Program-made: the position numbers and the translations under genes
Notes under the pieces: generated by a model
The model's database searches: none
What the model saw: only the letters and a program-made list of their open reading frames with translations
What the model was told of the DNA's origin: nothing
In this document: piece after piece, positions 8,955 to 18,139 of the stretch
Layout of the letters: every line of letters starts with the position of its first letter
Position numbering within the stretch: the first letter of the stretch is position 1
Assembly (NCBI RefSeq): GCF_003932715.1
Contig: NZ_CP020700.1
Span: forward strand, 1,254,001 to 1,318,000
Reading direction: 5' to 3'
Length of the DNA: 64,000 bases
DNA from: Streptomyces tsukubensis
GTDB lineage: Bacteria > Actinomycetota > Actinomycetes > Streptomycetales > Streptomycetaceae

Positions 8955-9596
8955 TCAGCTGGTCCAGAAGTCCCACCAGCGGGTCAGGATCAGCATGCCG
9001 ATGATCCCGATCCACAGCACCGGCGGCATCCAGTGGAACTCCAGCAGACCGCTGCGCAGCCCCTCGGGCACCTTGACGAGCCGGTGCCGGACGTTGTGCA
9101 CGGTGACGTAGCAGAACATCACGATCGTGGCGGCCCAGGCGAGGGAGCACCACAGGCAGAGCGAACCGATGTTGTACAGCGACTGGTACATCAGCCACAT
9201 GCAGAAACCGGCGCCGAAGAGGGTGCCGGCGTTCAGCCCCAGCCAGTACCAGCGCTGGTAGCGGGCGCCCGCGAGCAGTCCGACGCCGATGGCGATCACC
9301 ATGGAGTACGTGACCAGCCCCAGCATCGGGTTGGGGAAGCCGAAGACCGACGCCTGTTCGCTCTTCATGATGTTGCCGCAGGAGACCACCGGGTTGAGGC
9401 TGCACCCGGGGGTGAAGGACGGGTCCTCCAGCAGTTTGAACTTGTCGAGCGTGATCACCCAGGCGGCGAGCAGCCCCGCCGCGCCCGTGATGATCAGCAG
9501 CCAGGCAAAGGGGCGGCTGCCGCCGATCCCTTCCCGGGCACCGCCGGTCCCGGTCTCCTCGTCCGCGATCACGTCGTCCACCGCCACAGTCGCCAT
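8955..9596 (-). CDS. Vitamin K epoxide reductase (VKOR) family membrane protein
   Basis: Integral membrane oxidoreductase expected to reoxidise a DsbA-like partner using menaquinone. Starting at the ATG at 9596 (213 aa) it has the paired loop cysteines Cys65 and Cys73 (PGCSLNPVVSCG), five hydrophobic segments, and the active-site CLWC motif at 147-150 facing the quinone pocket. An upstream in-frame ATG at 9638 would add 14 residues (a polar, Arg-containing stretch) and is less likely. Candidate partners are extracytoplasmic thioredoxin-fold proteins; the DsbA-like protein at 48254 lacks a signal peptide and is not an obvious one. Confidence 0.88.
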   Translation of the reverse strand: MATVAVDDVIADEETGTGGAREGIGGSRPFAWLLIITGAAGLLAAWVITLDKFKLLEDPSFTPGCSLNPVVSCGNIMKSEQASVFGFPNPMLGLVTYSMVIAIGVGLLAGARYQRWYWLGLNAGTLFGAGFCMWLMYQSLYNIGSLCLWCSLAWAATIVMFCYVTVHNVRHRLVKVPEGLRSGLLEFHWMPPVLWIGIIGMLILTRWWDFWTS

Positions 9597-10068
9597 AAAG
9601 ATCTCGCCGCTTCCCTCGCTCCGGGCCCGCTCGGGCACGCGTCATTGTGCCGCACGGTCCTGTGAGCCCGGCGTCCGGCGGACGGTACGACCGTCCCTCC
9701 GTCAGGGCCGGTCGTATCGGTCCACCGGCCCTGCGGCGGGGCCGGGGCCCGGACGGAACACGGGGTGCCCGGGACCGATCGCTGTCCGCGGCAAGGGGGC
9801 GGAAGGGCCCCGACCTGCGGATCCACCGGGGCGATACGGCCCGCGCGCCCGGCCGGGACGGTACGGGACCCGGCGTCACGGTGGGGGTGCCGAGGGCCCC
9901 GCAGCGGCGGGACGGGGGCGGGAGGGGGAGTTTCCGGTCCCGGTCCGGCGGCCGGAAACCGCCGTCGGCGGTCTCGAATCGGCGTCGTCCGGCCGGATGA
10001 GCCGGCTCCCGCCGCGTTGACGCCGGGAGCCGGTCACACCATGAAAAGGCCCGCCCGGAGGCCGGGGC
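9597..10068. other. Intergenic region between VKOR gene and hisS, hairpins only
   Basis: No convincing gene in 470 bp. Frames open here show no family resemblance. The hisS-proximal part holds inverted repeats: CCGGCTCCCG at 10002-10011 with its complement at 10024-10033, and a TTTCCGG/CCGGAAA pair around 9940-9960. A short GC-rich hairpin followed on the minus strand by TTTT (10044-10047) probably ends hisS transcription. The VKOR promoter should lie in the left half, but I see no consensus boxes. Confidence 0.5.
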
Positions 10069-11331
10069 TCAGGACAGACGGGCGCGGAGGACGTCGGTGA
10101 CGTCCGACAGGGGGACGGGGGTCTGCTCGCCGGACTCCATGTCCTTGAGCTGGACATGGCCCTCGGCCAGATCCCGGTCACCGGCGACGATCGTGAAGCG
10201 CGCCCCGCTGCGGTTCGCTGCCTTCATCGAGCCCTTCAGCCCCCGGCCGCCGTACGAGAAGTCGGCGGCGATGCCCTCCTTGCGCAGCCGGGTCACCACA
10301 CCGAACAGCACCCGGCGGGCCTCCTCGCCCACGGGGACCGCGTACACGCTGGTGGCGGGCGGGATGTCGAGGGTGACGCCCTCGGCCTCCAGCGCCAGCA
10401 CCGTACGGTCCACCCCGAGGGCCCAGCCGACGGACGGCAGCGCGGGGCCGCCGATCATCTCGGAGAGGCCGTCGTAACGGCCGCCGCCGCCCACCGCGGA
10501 CTGGGAGCCCAGACCGTCGTGGACGAACTCGAACGTGGTGCGGGTGTAGTAGTCGAGCCCGCGCACCAGCCGGTCGTCGTCCTCGAAGGCGACGCCCGCC
10601 TCCGCGAGCAGCTCCCGGACCTGCTTGTGGTAGGCCCGGCAGGCGTCGCAGAGGTGGTCCGCGAGCACCGGCGCCCCGGTGAGCTGCCGCTGCACCTCGG
10701 CGCGCTTGTCGTCGAGGACCCGCAGCGGGTTGATCTCGATCCGGCGGCGGGTCTCCTCGTCGAGGTCGAGACCGCGCAGGAAGGACTGGAGCGCCTCGCG
10801 GTAGACCGGCCGGCACTCCTTGTCTCCGAGGCTGTTGAGGAGGATGCGGAACTGGCGCAGCCCGAGGGAGCGGTACGCCTGGTCCGCCAGGATGATCAGC
10901 TCGGCGTCCAGCGCCGGGTCCTCGGCACCGATGGCCTCGGCACCGACCTGGGAGAAGTGGCGGTAGCGGCCCGCCTGGGGGCGCTCGTAGCGGTAGTACG
11001 AGCCCGAGTACCAGAGCTTCACGGGCAGCGCGCCCTGCTTGTGGAGGTTGGCCTCCAGCGCGGCCCGCAGGACCGACGCGGTGCCCTCGGGGCGCAGCGC
11101 CAGCCTGCTGCCGCCCTTGGTGGTGAGGGTGTACATCTCCTTGGTGACGATGTCGGTGGACTCACCGACACCGCGCGCGAAGAGTTCGACGTCCTCGAAG
11201 CCCGGGGTCTCGACATAGCCGTAGCCGGAGTTGCGCAGGGGCGCGGCGATCGCCTCGCGTACCGCGAGGAACGTCGCGGAGACGGGCGGCAGCAGGTCGT
11301 AGGTGCCCTTGGGGGCCTGGAAAGTACTCAC
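10069..11331 (-). CDS. hisS: Histidine--tRNA ligase
   Basis: Class II synthetase for tRNA-His, 420 aa. Motif 2 appears as [18 protein letters not shown], the histidine-specific motif as [15 protein letters not shown], and motif 3 as [15 protein letters not shown]; the C-terminal anticodon-binding domain follows. The GTG at 11331 starts [15 protein letters not shown], the normal N-terminus; the frame continues upstream for 90 codons, but that part is shadow of the hydrolase gene. It starts 13 bp after the hydrolase gene, so the two form one operon. Confidence 0.97.
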   Translation of the reverse strand: MSTFQAPKGTYDLLPPVSATFLAVREAIAAPLRNSGYGYVETPGFEDVELFARGVGESTDIVTKEMYTLTTKGGSRLALRPEGTASVLRAALEANLHKQGALPVKLWYSGSYYRYERPQAGRYRHFSQVGAEAIGAEDPALDAELIILADQAYRSLGLRQFRILLNSLGDKECRPVYREALQSFLRGLDLDEETRRRIEINPLRVLDDKRAEVQRQLTGAPVLADHLCDACRAYHKQVRELLAEAGVAFEDDDRLVRGLDYYTRTTFEFVHDGLGSQSAVGGGGRYDGLSEMIGGPALPSVGWALGVDRTVLALEAEGVTLDIPPATSVYAVPVGEEARRVLFGVVTRLRKEGIAADFSYGGRGLKGSMKAANRSGARFTIVAGDRDLAEGHVQLKDMESGEQTPVPLSDVTDVLRARLS

Positions 11332-11344
11332 GGCAGTTCTCTCG

Positions 11345-12052
11345 TCACATTCCTCGTCGGGGAGCTTCGCTGCTCCCCAGGCCGGCCGCCACGTCGCGCA
11401 GATACGGATTGGTGGCGCGCTCACGGCCGATGGTCGTCTGGGGGCCGTGTCCGGAGAGCACCACGGTCGAGTCGTCGAGCGGCAGGCAGACGCGTGCCAG
11501 CGATTCGAGCATCTCGGCGTGATCCCCGCCGGGCAGGTCGGTGCGTCCGATGGAGCCGGCGAACAGCAGATCGCCCGAGAAGAACACCGGCGGGACCTCA
11601 CCGGCCTCGGGCAGCCCGAAGGTCACCGACCCCTTGGTATGGCCGGGCGCATGCGACACGGTCAGCTCCATACCGGCCAGGCTCAGCACCGAACCGTCGG
11701 TCAGCTCGTGCACGTCGGACGGCTCGCCCACGGTCAGCTCGCCCATCAGCTGCGTACCGAAGGAGCGGCCCAGCGCCTTCTCCGGGTCGCTCATCATGTA
11801 GCGGTCGGCCGGGTGGATCCACGCGGGCACGTCGTGCGCCCCGCAGACCGGGACCACCGAGGCCACATGGTCGATATGGCCGTGGGTGAGGACGACGGCG
11901 ACGGGCTTCAGCCGGTGCTTGGCGACTGCCTCGGCCACACCGTCGGCGGCCTGGTGGCCGGGGTCGATGATCACGCACTCCTCGCCCGCGGCGGGGGCGA
12001 CCAGATAGCAGTTGGTCCCCCAGGCCCCGGCCGGGAACCCGGCAATAAGCAC
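11345..12052 (-). CDS. MBL-fold metallo-hydrolase (glyoxalase II-like)
   Basis: A 235-aa metallo-beta-lactamase-fold hydrolase. The zinc motif THGHIDH is at about 73-79, with later ligands in [10 protein letters not shown] and [15 protein letters not shown] and the final His in SGHGPQT. The GTG at 12052 ([16 protein letters not shown]) is preceded by GAGG and matches the family N-terminus. Similar proteins hydrolyse thioesters such as S-lactoyl thiols; the substrate here is unknown. Conserved upstream of hisS in Streptomyces. Confidence 0.88.
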   Translation of the reverse strand: MLIAGFPAGAWGTNCYLVAPAAGEECVIIDPGHQAADGVAEAVAKHRLKPVAVVLTHGHIDHVASVVPVCGAHDVPAWIHPADRYMMSDPEKALGRSFGTQLMGELTVGEPSDVHELTDGSVLSLAGMELTVSHAPGHTKGSVTFGLPEAGEVPPVFFSGDLLFAGSIGRTDLPGGDHAEMLESLARVCLPLDDSTVVLSGHGPQTTIGRERATNPYLRDVAAGLGSSEAPRRGM

Positions 12053-12317
12053 GTATGTCCTCGCTGGATGGTCGGCGAAGTGGCCGGCGGAGTGCCGGAC
12101 GGCACGGAATTGCGACAGGTCAGAGCCTACCGGCCCTGCTGCTCCCACAGCCAACCCGTATACGGTACGGGCACGCGCGGCACCAGGCTCGCGTGCCCGT
12201 ACGGTGACCCGTGGAAGTACGGAACTACGGCAGTCCACGGCAGCCTGCGGCAATCACAGCACTCCGCGCAGCCCACACGACACCAGGGGTGCCGCGGACG
12301 GAGAAGGAGCGGACTCG

Positions 12318-13115
12318 GTGGTCAGCAGCGATCAGCGGCGGCGGCAGCTCGCCCGGGAGAAGTTCGAGCGTCAGCAGGAGCGCCGGGCGGCGGCCCGCAA
12401 GCGGCGGCAGCGCATCGGCGCGATCGCCGCCGCGGTGGTGTTGGTCCTGGTCGGCGGTGCGGTCGTGGCCGCGACCGTCGTCGACGGCAAGGACGACAAG
12501 GACAAGCAGACCGTGGCCGGGGACCAGAGCAACCCGTCGCAGAACGCGTCGCCGCCCGCCGACGAGCCCAAGGGGCCCGAGCCGAAGATGGCGATCGACG
12601 CCAAGGCGAAGTACACGATGGCCATGACGACCGACCAGGGCACCGTGTCGATCGGGATGGACGCGGCGAAGACGCCCCGCACGGTGAACTCGTTCAAGGC
12701 ACTCGCCGACAAGGGCTACTTCAACAAGACCAAATGCCACCGGCTGACCACGGAAGGCATCTTCGTCCTCCAGTGCGGCGACCCCAAGGGCGACGGCACC
12801 GGCGGGCCCGGCTACAACATCCCCGACGAGAACCTGACCGCGCTGGGCAAGGCGGGCACCGACGGTTCGGTGTCCTACCCGGCGGGCACGGTCGCGATGG
12901 CCAACACCGGCCAGCCCAACTCCGGTGGCAGCCAGTTCTTCCTCGTGTACAAGGAAACCAGGCTCCCGCCCACGTACACGCCGTTCGGGACGATGGACGC
13001 GGCGAGCCTGAAGGCGGTCCAGAAGGTCGCGGCCGGCGGGGTCGAGGGCAACGCCAAGGACGGCGCGCCGAAGACGGCCGTCACCGTGGCGAAGGCGACC
13101 GTGACCAAGGGGTAA
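12318..13115 (+). CDS. Cyclophilin-type peptidyl-prolyl cis-trans isomerase, membrane-anchored
   Basis: Folding catalyst of 265 aa. After a basic N-terminus (QRRRQLAREKFERQQERR) there is one membrane helix at about 33-55 (IGAIAAAVVLVLVGGAVVAATV), a short Ala/Pro linker, and a cyclophilin domain from about 95 (TVNSFKALADKGYFNKTKCHR, GSQFFLVYKET), so the enzyme most likely acts outside the membrane. The GTG at 12318 follows GAAGGAG and is the chosen start. Divergent from the hydrolase-hisS operon. Confidence 0.9.
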   Translation: MVSSDQRRRQLAREKFERQQERRAAARKRRQRIGAIAAAVVLVLVGGAVVAATVVDGKDDKDKQTVAGDQSNPSQNASPPADEPKGPEPKMAIDAKAKYTMAMTTDQGTVSIGMDAAKTPRTVNSFKALADKGYFNKTKCHRLTTEGIFVLQCGDPKGDGTGGPGYNIPDENLTALGKAGTDGSVSYPAGTVAMANTGQPNSGGSQFFLVYKETRLPPTYTPFGTMDAASLKAVQKVAAGGVEGNAKDGAPKTAVTVAKATVTKG

Positions 13116-13135
13116 CCGGCAGGCGGCGGTCCGTA

Positions 13136-13165
13136 CCGCTCCGCCGCGCCGGTACGGCGGAGCGG
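13136..13165 (+). terminator. Hairpin after the cyclophilin gene
   Basis: Perfect 11-bp inverted repeat CCGCTCCGCCG (13136-13146) and its complement (13155-13165), 8-nt loop, 20 bp past the stop codon. Confidence 0.65.
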
Positions 13166-13318
13166 GGCGTACCGGAAATGCGTGGGCGCCGAGTGCGGAC
13201 AGCGCGCCGACCGGTCGCCTAGATTGGCGTTGTGCAGGGCGGGCGCGGCTCGCCCCTGGAAACTGTGGACGATGCCCGGGGTGAACTCCCTCGGTGGGCA
13301 TCAGGTGGAGGAGGCGCT

Positions 13319-14548
13319 GTGAGCAGCGACCCGTGGGGCCGTGTCGACGAGACGGGCACCGTGTACGTGCGTACTGAAGACGGCGAGCAGGTCGTCGGAT
13401 CGTGGCAGGCCGGGACCCCTGAGGAGGCCCTCGCCTATTTCGAGCGCAAGTACGAAGGCCTGGTCGTCGAGATTGATCTCCTCGAAAAGCGGGTGAAGAC
13501 CACCGATCTGTCGGCCAAGGACGCCCAGACGGCCATCGACCATCTGCGGGTGCAGGTGTCCGAGCACCACGCCGTCGGTGACCTCGCCGCGCTCGGCCGG
13601 CGGCTCGACGCCCTGGTGGCGACGGTCGACCGGCGCCGCGAGGAGCGCAAGGTCCAGCGGGCCAAGCAGCACGACGAGGCCCGCAAGGCCAAGGAGGAGC
13701 TGGTCGCGGAGGCCGAGGAGCTGGCGGCCAGCGAGCAGTGGCGCGCCGCCGGGGAACGGCTGCGGGCCCTGGTCGACACCTGGAAGGGCCTGCCCCGGCT
13801 CGACCGGAAGTCGGACGACGAGCTGTGGCACCGCTTCTCGCACGCCCGCTCCGCCTTCTCCAAGCGGCGCAAGGCGCATTTCGCGTCCCTCGACGCCCAG
13901 CGCGAGGAGGCCCGCAAGACGAAGGAGGCGCTGGTCACCGAGGCCGAGTCGCTCTCCCACTCCACCGACTGGGGGGCCACGGCGGCCCGCTACCGCGAGC
14001 TGATGGCCGACTGGAAGGCCGCGGGCCGGGCCCAGCGCGAGGCCGAGGACGGTCTGTGGAACCGCTTCCGCGGCGCCCAGGACGTCTTCTTCGCCGCGCG
14101 CAGTGAGACCTTCGCCGAGCGGGACGCCGAGCAGACGGAGAACCTGAAGCTCAAGGAGGAGCTGGCGGCCGAGGCCGAGCAGCTGGTGCCGGTCACGGAC
14201 CTGAAGGCCGCCCGGGCCGCGTTCCGGGGCATCAACGAGCGCTGGGAGGCCATCGGCCATGTGCCGAGGGACGCCCGGGCCCGGGTCGAAGGCCGGATGC
14301 ACACGGTGGAGCGGGCCCTCCAGGAGTCCGAGGAGAACGAGTGGCGCCGGACGAACCCGGAGGCGCGGGCCCGCGCCGCGGGGCTGACCGGTCAGCTCCA
14401 GGCCGCCGTGGACAAGCTGCGTGACCAGATCGACACGGCGCGCGCGGCGGGCAACAACGCCAGGGCCGACAAGCTCACCAAGGAGCTGGAGGGCCGCCAG
14501 GCGCTGCTGGACCAGGCACTGAAGGGGCTCCAGGAGTTCGGGGGCTAG
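13319..14548 (+). CDS. DUF349 domain-containing protein
   Basis: A 409-aa, highly charged, almost entirely helical protein with about three DUF349 repeats (for example WRAAGERLRALVDTWKGLPRL, TAARYRELMADWKAAGRA, ARAAFRGINERWEAIGHVP) separated by coiled-coil stretches. The GTG at 13319 is preceded by GGAGGAG. DUF349 proteins are linked to RNA/ribosome interactions in some bacteria, but the role in Streptomyces is unknown. Stands alone between two terminators. Confidence 0.88.
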   Translation: MSSDPWGRVDETGTVYVRTEDGEQVVGSWQAGTPEEALAYFERKYEGLVVEIDLLEKRVKTTDLSAKDAQTAIDHLRVQVSEHHAVGDLAALGRRLDALVATVDRRREERKVQRAKQHDEARKAKEELVAEAEELAASEQWRAAGERLRALVDTWKGLPRLDRKSDDELWHRFSHARSAFSKRRKAHFASLDAQREEARKTKEALVTEAESLSHSTDWGATAARYRELMADWKAAGRAQREAEDGLWNRFRGAQDVFFAARSETFAERDAEQTENLKLKEELAAEAEQLVPVTDLKAARAAFRGINERWEAIGHVPRDARARVEGRMHTVERALQESEENEWRRTNPEARARAAGLTGQLQAAVDKLRDQIDTARAAGNNARADKLTKELEGRQALLDQALKGLQEFGG

Positions 14549-14569
14549 ACCCTCAGGGGGTTGCTCGGT

Positions 14570-14609
14570 AACCGCGGCCTCCCGCCGATGTCGGCGGGGG
14601 GCCGCGGTT
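14570..14609 (+). terminator. Strong hairpin terminator after the DUF349 gene
   Basis: 17-bp inverted repeat with one G-U type mismatch (arms 14570-14586 and 14593-14609, 6-nt loop) followed by TT. It begins 21 bp after the stop codon. Confidence 0.8.
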
Positions 14610-14690
14610 TCGCGTGCGCGGGCTTGGCGGTGCGACTACGTGCCTGCCGCAGCCGGTTGTGTGTCGGCTGCACACCGTGCGTGGCTCGGC

Positions 14691-14793
14691 GCGCAGTTCC
14701 TCGCGCCCCTGGGCTCCTCAACCCGGCGCTGCGGAAACGGTCAGCGCCCAGGCGCACTGGGGGACGAGGGCTTGGGGACGCGAGGAACTGCGC
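14691..14793. repeat. Inverted intergenic repeat of a type dispersed in Streptomyces
   Basis: GCGCAGTTCCTCGCGCCCC at 14691-14709 is answered by GGGGACGCGAGGAACTGCGC at 14774-14793, an inverted pair with one inserted base around a 64-bp spacer. Similar GCGCAGTTCC/GGAACTGCGC palindromes are, from memory, common between Streptomyces genes. It lies in the 338-bp gap between the convergent DUF349 and relA genes, where I see no gene. It could act as a transcript end for relA. Confidence 0.6.
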
Positions 14794-14886
14794 GAACGGC
14801 CCACGGCGGCGCGCGGCCGGCAAAGTACACCGGCCCCTACGGCGGAACTCCGGGGCGTCGAACCCGGGGCGGCCGAGCCCGCGGCG

Positions 14887-17439
14887 TCAGCCGCGTCGCG
14901 CCGAGGTGACCCGGTAGACGTCGTAGACGCCCTCCACGCCCCGTACCGCCTTCAGCACATGGCCGAGGTGCTTCGGGTCGCCCATCTCGAAGGTGAAGCG
15001 GGAGGTGGCGACCCGGTCGCGGGAGGTCTGTACGGCCGCGGACAGGATGTTGACGTGCTGGTCGGACAGGACCCGGGTCACGTCGGAGAGCAGCCGGGAG
15101 CGGTCGAGGGCCTCCACCTGGATGGCGACCAGGAAGACCGACGACTGGGTCGGCGCCCATTCGACGTCGAGGATCCGCTCCGGCTGCTGCGACAGCGAGT
15201 CGACGTTGACGCAGTCCGCCCGGTGGACGGAGACCCCGCTGCCGCGGGTGACGAAGCCGATGATCGGGTCGCCCGGCACCGGGGTGCAGCAGCGGGCCAG
15301 CTTCACCCAGACGTCCTCGACGCCCTTGACGACGACTCCGGGGTCGGCGTTGGAGCGCCGCTTGCCCCGCTTGGCCCGTGACGGCGGCGCGGAATCGTCG
15401 ATCTCCTCGGTGGCCGCCTCCTCGCCGCCGAGCGCCGCGACCAGCTTCTGGACGACGCCCTGGGCGGCTACATGGCCTTCGCCGATGGCCGCGTACAGGG
15501 AGGAGATATCGGGGTAGCGCATCTCATGGGCGAGGGTGACCAGCGAGTCCCCGGTGAGGATGCGCTGGATCGGCAGGTTCTGCTTGCGCATGGCCCGGAC
15601 GATGGCGTCCTTGCCCTGCTCGATGGCCTCGTCGCGGCGCTCCTTGGAGAACCAGGCGCGGATCTTGTTGCGGGCCCGGGGGGATTTGACGAAGCCCAGC
15701 CAGTCCCGGGACGGTCCGGCGCCCTCCGCCTTGGAGGTGAAGACCTCCACCAGATCGCCGTTGTCGAGGGTGGACTCCAGAGGGACGAGCCGTCCGTTGA
15801 CCCGGGCGCCTATGGTGCGGTGGCCGACCTCGGTGTGGACCGCGTAGGCGAAGTCGACCGGGGTCGCGCCGGCGGGCAGCGCTATCACATCGCCCTTGGG
15901 CGTGAAGACGAAGACCTCGTTGCGGGAGAGGTCGAAGCGGAGCGACTCCAGGAACTCCGAGGGATCCTCGGTCTCCTTCTGCCAGTCGAGGAGCTGGCGC
16001 AGCCACGCCATGTCGTTGAGGTGGTCGTCCTTGCCGCCCTTGCGGGGAACGTCGGTACGGACCTTGGAGGCCCCGGCGACGGCCTCCTGCTTGTACTTCC
16101 AGTGGGCCGCGATGCCGTACTCGGCCCGGCGGTGCATGTCGAAGGTGCGGATCTGGAGTTCGACGGGCTTGCCGTTGGGCCCGATGACCGTCGTGTGAAG
16201 CGACTGGTACATGTTGAACTTCGGCATCGCGATGTAGTCCTTGAACCGGCCGGGGACCGGATTCCATCGCGCGTGGACGGTGCCGAGCGCCGCATAGCAG
16301 TCGCGGACGGTGTCGACGAGGACACGGATGCCGACCAGATCGTAGATCTCCGCGAAGTCACGGCCGCGGACGATCATCTTCTGGTAGACGCTGTAGTAGT
16401 GCTTGGGGCGGCCGGTGACGGTGGCCTTGATCCGGGCGGCCCGCAGATCGGACTGGACCTCGTCGGTCACTATGGCGAGGTACTCGTCGCGCTTGGGCGC
16501 CCGCTCCGCGACGAGCCGGACGATCTCGTCGTACATCTTGGGGTAGAGGATCGCGAAGGCGAGGTCCTCCAGCTCCCACTTGATGGTGTTCATGCCCAGC
16601 CGGTGGGCGAGCGGAGCGTAGATCTCCAGCGTCTCGCGGGCCTTCTTCTCCTGCTTCTCCCGCTTGAGAAAGCGCATGGTGCGCATGTTGTGCAGGCGGT
16701 CCGCGAGCTTGATGACCAGCACCCGGGGGTCCTTGGCCATGGCCACGACCATCTTGCGCACGGTCTCGGCCTGGGCCGCCTCGCCGAACTTCACCTTGTC
16801 GAGCTTGGTGACGCCGTCGACGAGGAGGGCGACCTGGTCGCCGAAGTCCCGGCGCAGGGTGTCGAGGCCGTACTCGGTGTCCTCGACGGTGTCGTGCAGC
16901 AGCCCGGCCATCAGGGTCGCCGGGTCCATGCCCAGCTCCGCGAGGATGGTGGTGACGGCCAGTGGATGGGTGATGTACGGGTCGCCGCTCTTGCGCTTCT
17001 GGCCCCGGTGCCAGCGCTCGGCGACCTGGTAGGCCTTTTCGATCTGCCGCAGCGTCGCCGTTTCGATCTTGGGGTCGTTGCTGCGGACGATCCGCAGCAG
17101 CGGTTCGAGGACGGGGTTGTACGGGGAGGACCGCTGGACGCCCAGCCGGGCGAGACGGGCCCGGACCCGGTTGGACGAGCCCCCGGAGCGGTTGGACGAG
17201 GCGGCGGGCGCGGGCGCCGGGCGGTTCGCCGGGGCAGGGCCGCGACGGCCGGACTGGGGCGCGGCAGGCCGTACGGGGGCGGCGCCCTGGGCCGGATTCG
17301 CGCCATTTCCGCTCGCACGGGCAGGGCCGGACCGGCCGGTGCGGGCATCGGGCGTCGGCTCGGCCGCGGCTGCGGCCGCCGCGGCCTTTTCGGCCTTCTG
17401 GCCGGGCTGTGCGGTGGCGGGACGGGCCTCGTCTGGCAA
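14887..17439 (-). CDS. relA: Bifunctional (p)ppGpp synthetase/hydrolase RelA (Rel)
   Basis: Makes and degrades the stringent-response alarmone (p)ppGpp (850 aa). After an Ala/Pro-rich disordered tail of about 90 residues come the hydrolase domain (THPLAV, HDTVEDT with His182-Asp183), the synthetase domain ([19 protein letters not shown]), the TGS domain ([23 protein letters not shown]), and a C-terminal ACT domain. The RFKD motif is the form seen in bifunctional enzymes rather than in E. coli RelA. The start chosen is TTG at 17439, preceded by GAGGAG 5 nt upstream; the frame is open for 20 codons more, without a comparable site. A SigR promoter lies at 17529-17554. Confidence 0.95.
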   Translation of the reverse strand: MPDEARPATAQPGQKAEKAAAAAAAAEPTPDARTGRSGPARASGNGANPAQGAAPVRPAAPQSGRRGPAPANRPAPAPAASSNRSGGSSNRVRARLARLGVQRSSPYNPVLEPLLRIVRSNDPKIETATLRQIEKAYQVAERWHRGQKRKSGDPYITHPLAVTTILAELGMDPATLMAGLLHDTVEDTEYGLDTLRRDFGDQVALLVDGVTKLDKVKFGEAAQAETVRKMVVAMAKDPRVLVIKLADRLHNMRTMRFLKREKQEKKARETLEIYAPLAHRLGMNTIKWELEDLAFAILYPKMYDEIVRLVAERAPKRDEYLAIVTDEVQSDLRAARIKATVTGRPKHYYSVYQKMIVRGRDFAEIYDLVGIRVLVDTVRDCYAALGTVHARWNPVPGRFKDYIAMPKFNMYQSLHTTVIGPNGKPVELQIRTFDMHRRAEYGIAAHWKYKQEAVAGASKVRTDVPRKGGKDDHLNDMAWLRQLLDWQKETEDPSEFLESLRFDLSRNEVFVFTPKGDVIALPAGATPVDFAYAVHTEVGHRTIGARVNGRLVPLESTLDNGDLVEVFTSKAEGAGPSRDWLGFVKSPRARNKIRAWFSKERRDEAIEQGKDAIVRAMRKQNLPIQRILTGDSLVTLAHEMRYPDISSLYAAIGEGHVAAQGVVQKLVAALGGEEAATEEIDDSAPPSRAKRGKRRSNADPGVVVKGVEDVWVKLARCCTPVPGDPIIGFVTRGSGVSVHRADCVNVDSLSQQPERILDVEWAPTQSSVFLVAIQVEALDRSRLLSDVTRVLSDQHVNILSAAVQTSRDRVATSRFTFEMGDPKHLGHVLKAVRGVEGVYDVYRVTSARRG

Positions 17440-17528
17440 GAGAGCTCCTCGTGCGGTCCGGTTCCCCCGGGGCAGGTCCGGAGAGCCCATCGTATCCACC
17501 CGGCCCCGCGGATGCCCCCGAGGCTGAA

Positions 17529-17554
17529 AACAGACCCCTGGAGCCCGGCATTCC
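17529..17554 (-). promoter_or_regulatory. SigR-type (disulphide stress) promoter of relA
   Basis: Minus strand GGAAT (17554-17550), exactly 18 nt, then GTT (17531-17529). This is the SigR consensus GGAAT-N18-GTT. The -35 box lies in the loop and right arm of the apt terminator hairpin and the -10 box begins right after it. relA is a known SigR target in S. coelicolor. Confidence 0.8.
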
Positions 17555-17570
17555 CGGGCTCCAGGGGTCT
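17532..17570 (-). terminator. Terminator of the secD-secF-apt transcript
   Basis: Perfect 17-bp inverted repeat (arms 17532-17548 and 17554-17570, loop CATTC) followed on the minus strand by GTTTTC. It begins 17 bp beyond the apt stop codon and separates apt from relA. Confidence 0.9.
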
Positions 17571-17587
17571 GGGGTGTCAGTCCCTGC

Positions 17588-18139
17588 TCAGAGGGCGAGC
17601 AGCGCCTCCAGCGGAGCGCCCCGCAGAACGGGCTCCAGCTTGCCCCGGCCGCCGAGGAAACCGAGCTCCATCAGGACCGCGACGCCCGCGACCTCCGCGC
17701 CGCCGCGGCGGATCAGCTCCGCCGCGGCACCCGCGGTACCGCCGGTCGCGAGGACGTCGTCGATGACCATGACCCGGTCGCCCGAATCCAGGTCCTCGGC
17801 GTGCACCTCGATCTCGGCGCTGCCGTATTCGAGGTCGTACGCCTGGGAGAGCGTCGCCCCGGGCAGCTTGCCCGCCTTGCGGACCGGGATGAAGCCGAGA
17901 CCGGCCCGGACCGCGACCGGTGCGGCGAGGATGAACCCGCGCGCCTCCAGACCGACGACCTTGGTCGCCCCGTGCCGTACGCACAGCTCACTGAGCGCCT
18001 CGGTGAGCGCGGTGAACGCCGCCGGGTCGGCGAGCAGCGGGGTGATGTCCTTGAACACCACTCCGGGCTGGGGATGGTCGGGAACGTCACGGATCCGGCT
18101 GAGCAGCAGATCCCGGACGTCCGCGGGGGCGCCGGTCAT
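17588..18139 (-). CDS. apt: Adenine phosphoribosyltransferase
   Basis: Salvages adenine to AMP using PRPP (183 aa). The PRPP-binding motif is [14 protein letters not shown] (about residues 123-136) and the N-terminal [11 protein letters not shown] is typical. The ATG at 18139 overlaps the secF stop (ATGA), so translation is coupled. The secD-secF-apt-relA order is the standard Streptomyces arrangement; a strong terminator follows apt. Confidence 0.97.
   Translation of the reverse strand: MTGAPADVRDLLLSRIRDVPDHPQPGVVFKDITPLLADPAAFTALTEALSELCVRHGATKVVGLEARGFILAAPVAVRAGLGFIPVRKAGKLPGATLSQAYDLEYGSAEIEVHAEDLDSGDRVMVIDDVLATGGTAGAAAELIRRGGAEVAGVAVLMELGFLGGRGKLEPVLRGAPLEALLAL

Noticed and set aside
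11150..11175. Further TGTCGGTG / CACCGACA boxes inside hisS
   Set aside because: They are in coding sequence, have no TAnnnT at 8 nt and no gene start nearby.
11332..11601. Upstream extension of hisS by 90 codons
   Set aside because: It overlaps the hydrolase gene in another phase and the normal HisRS N-terminus begins at the GTG at 11331.
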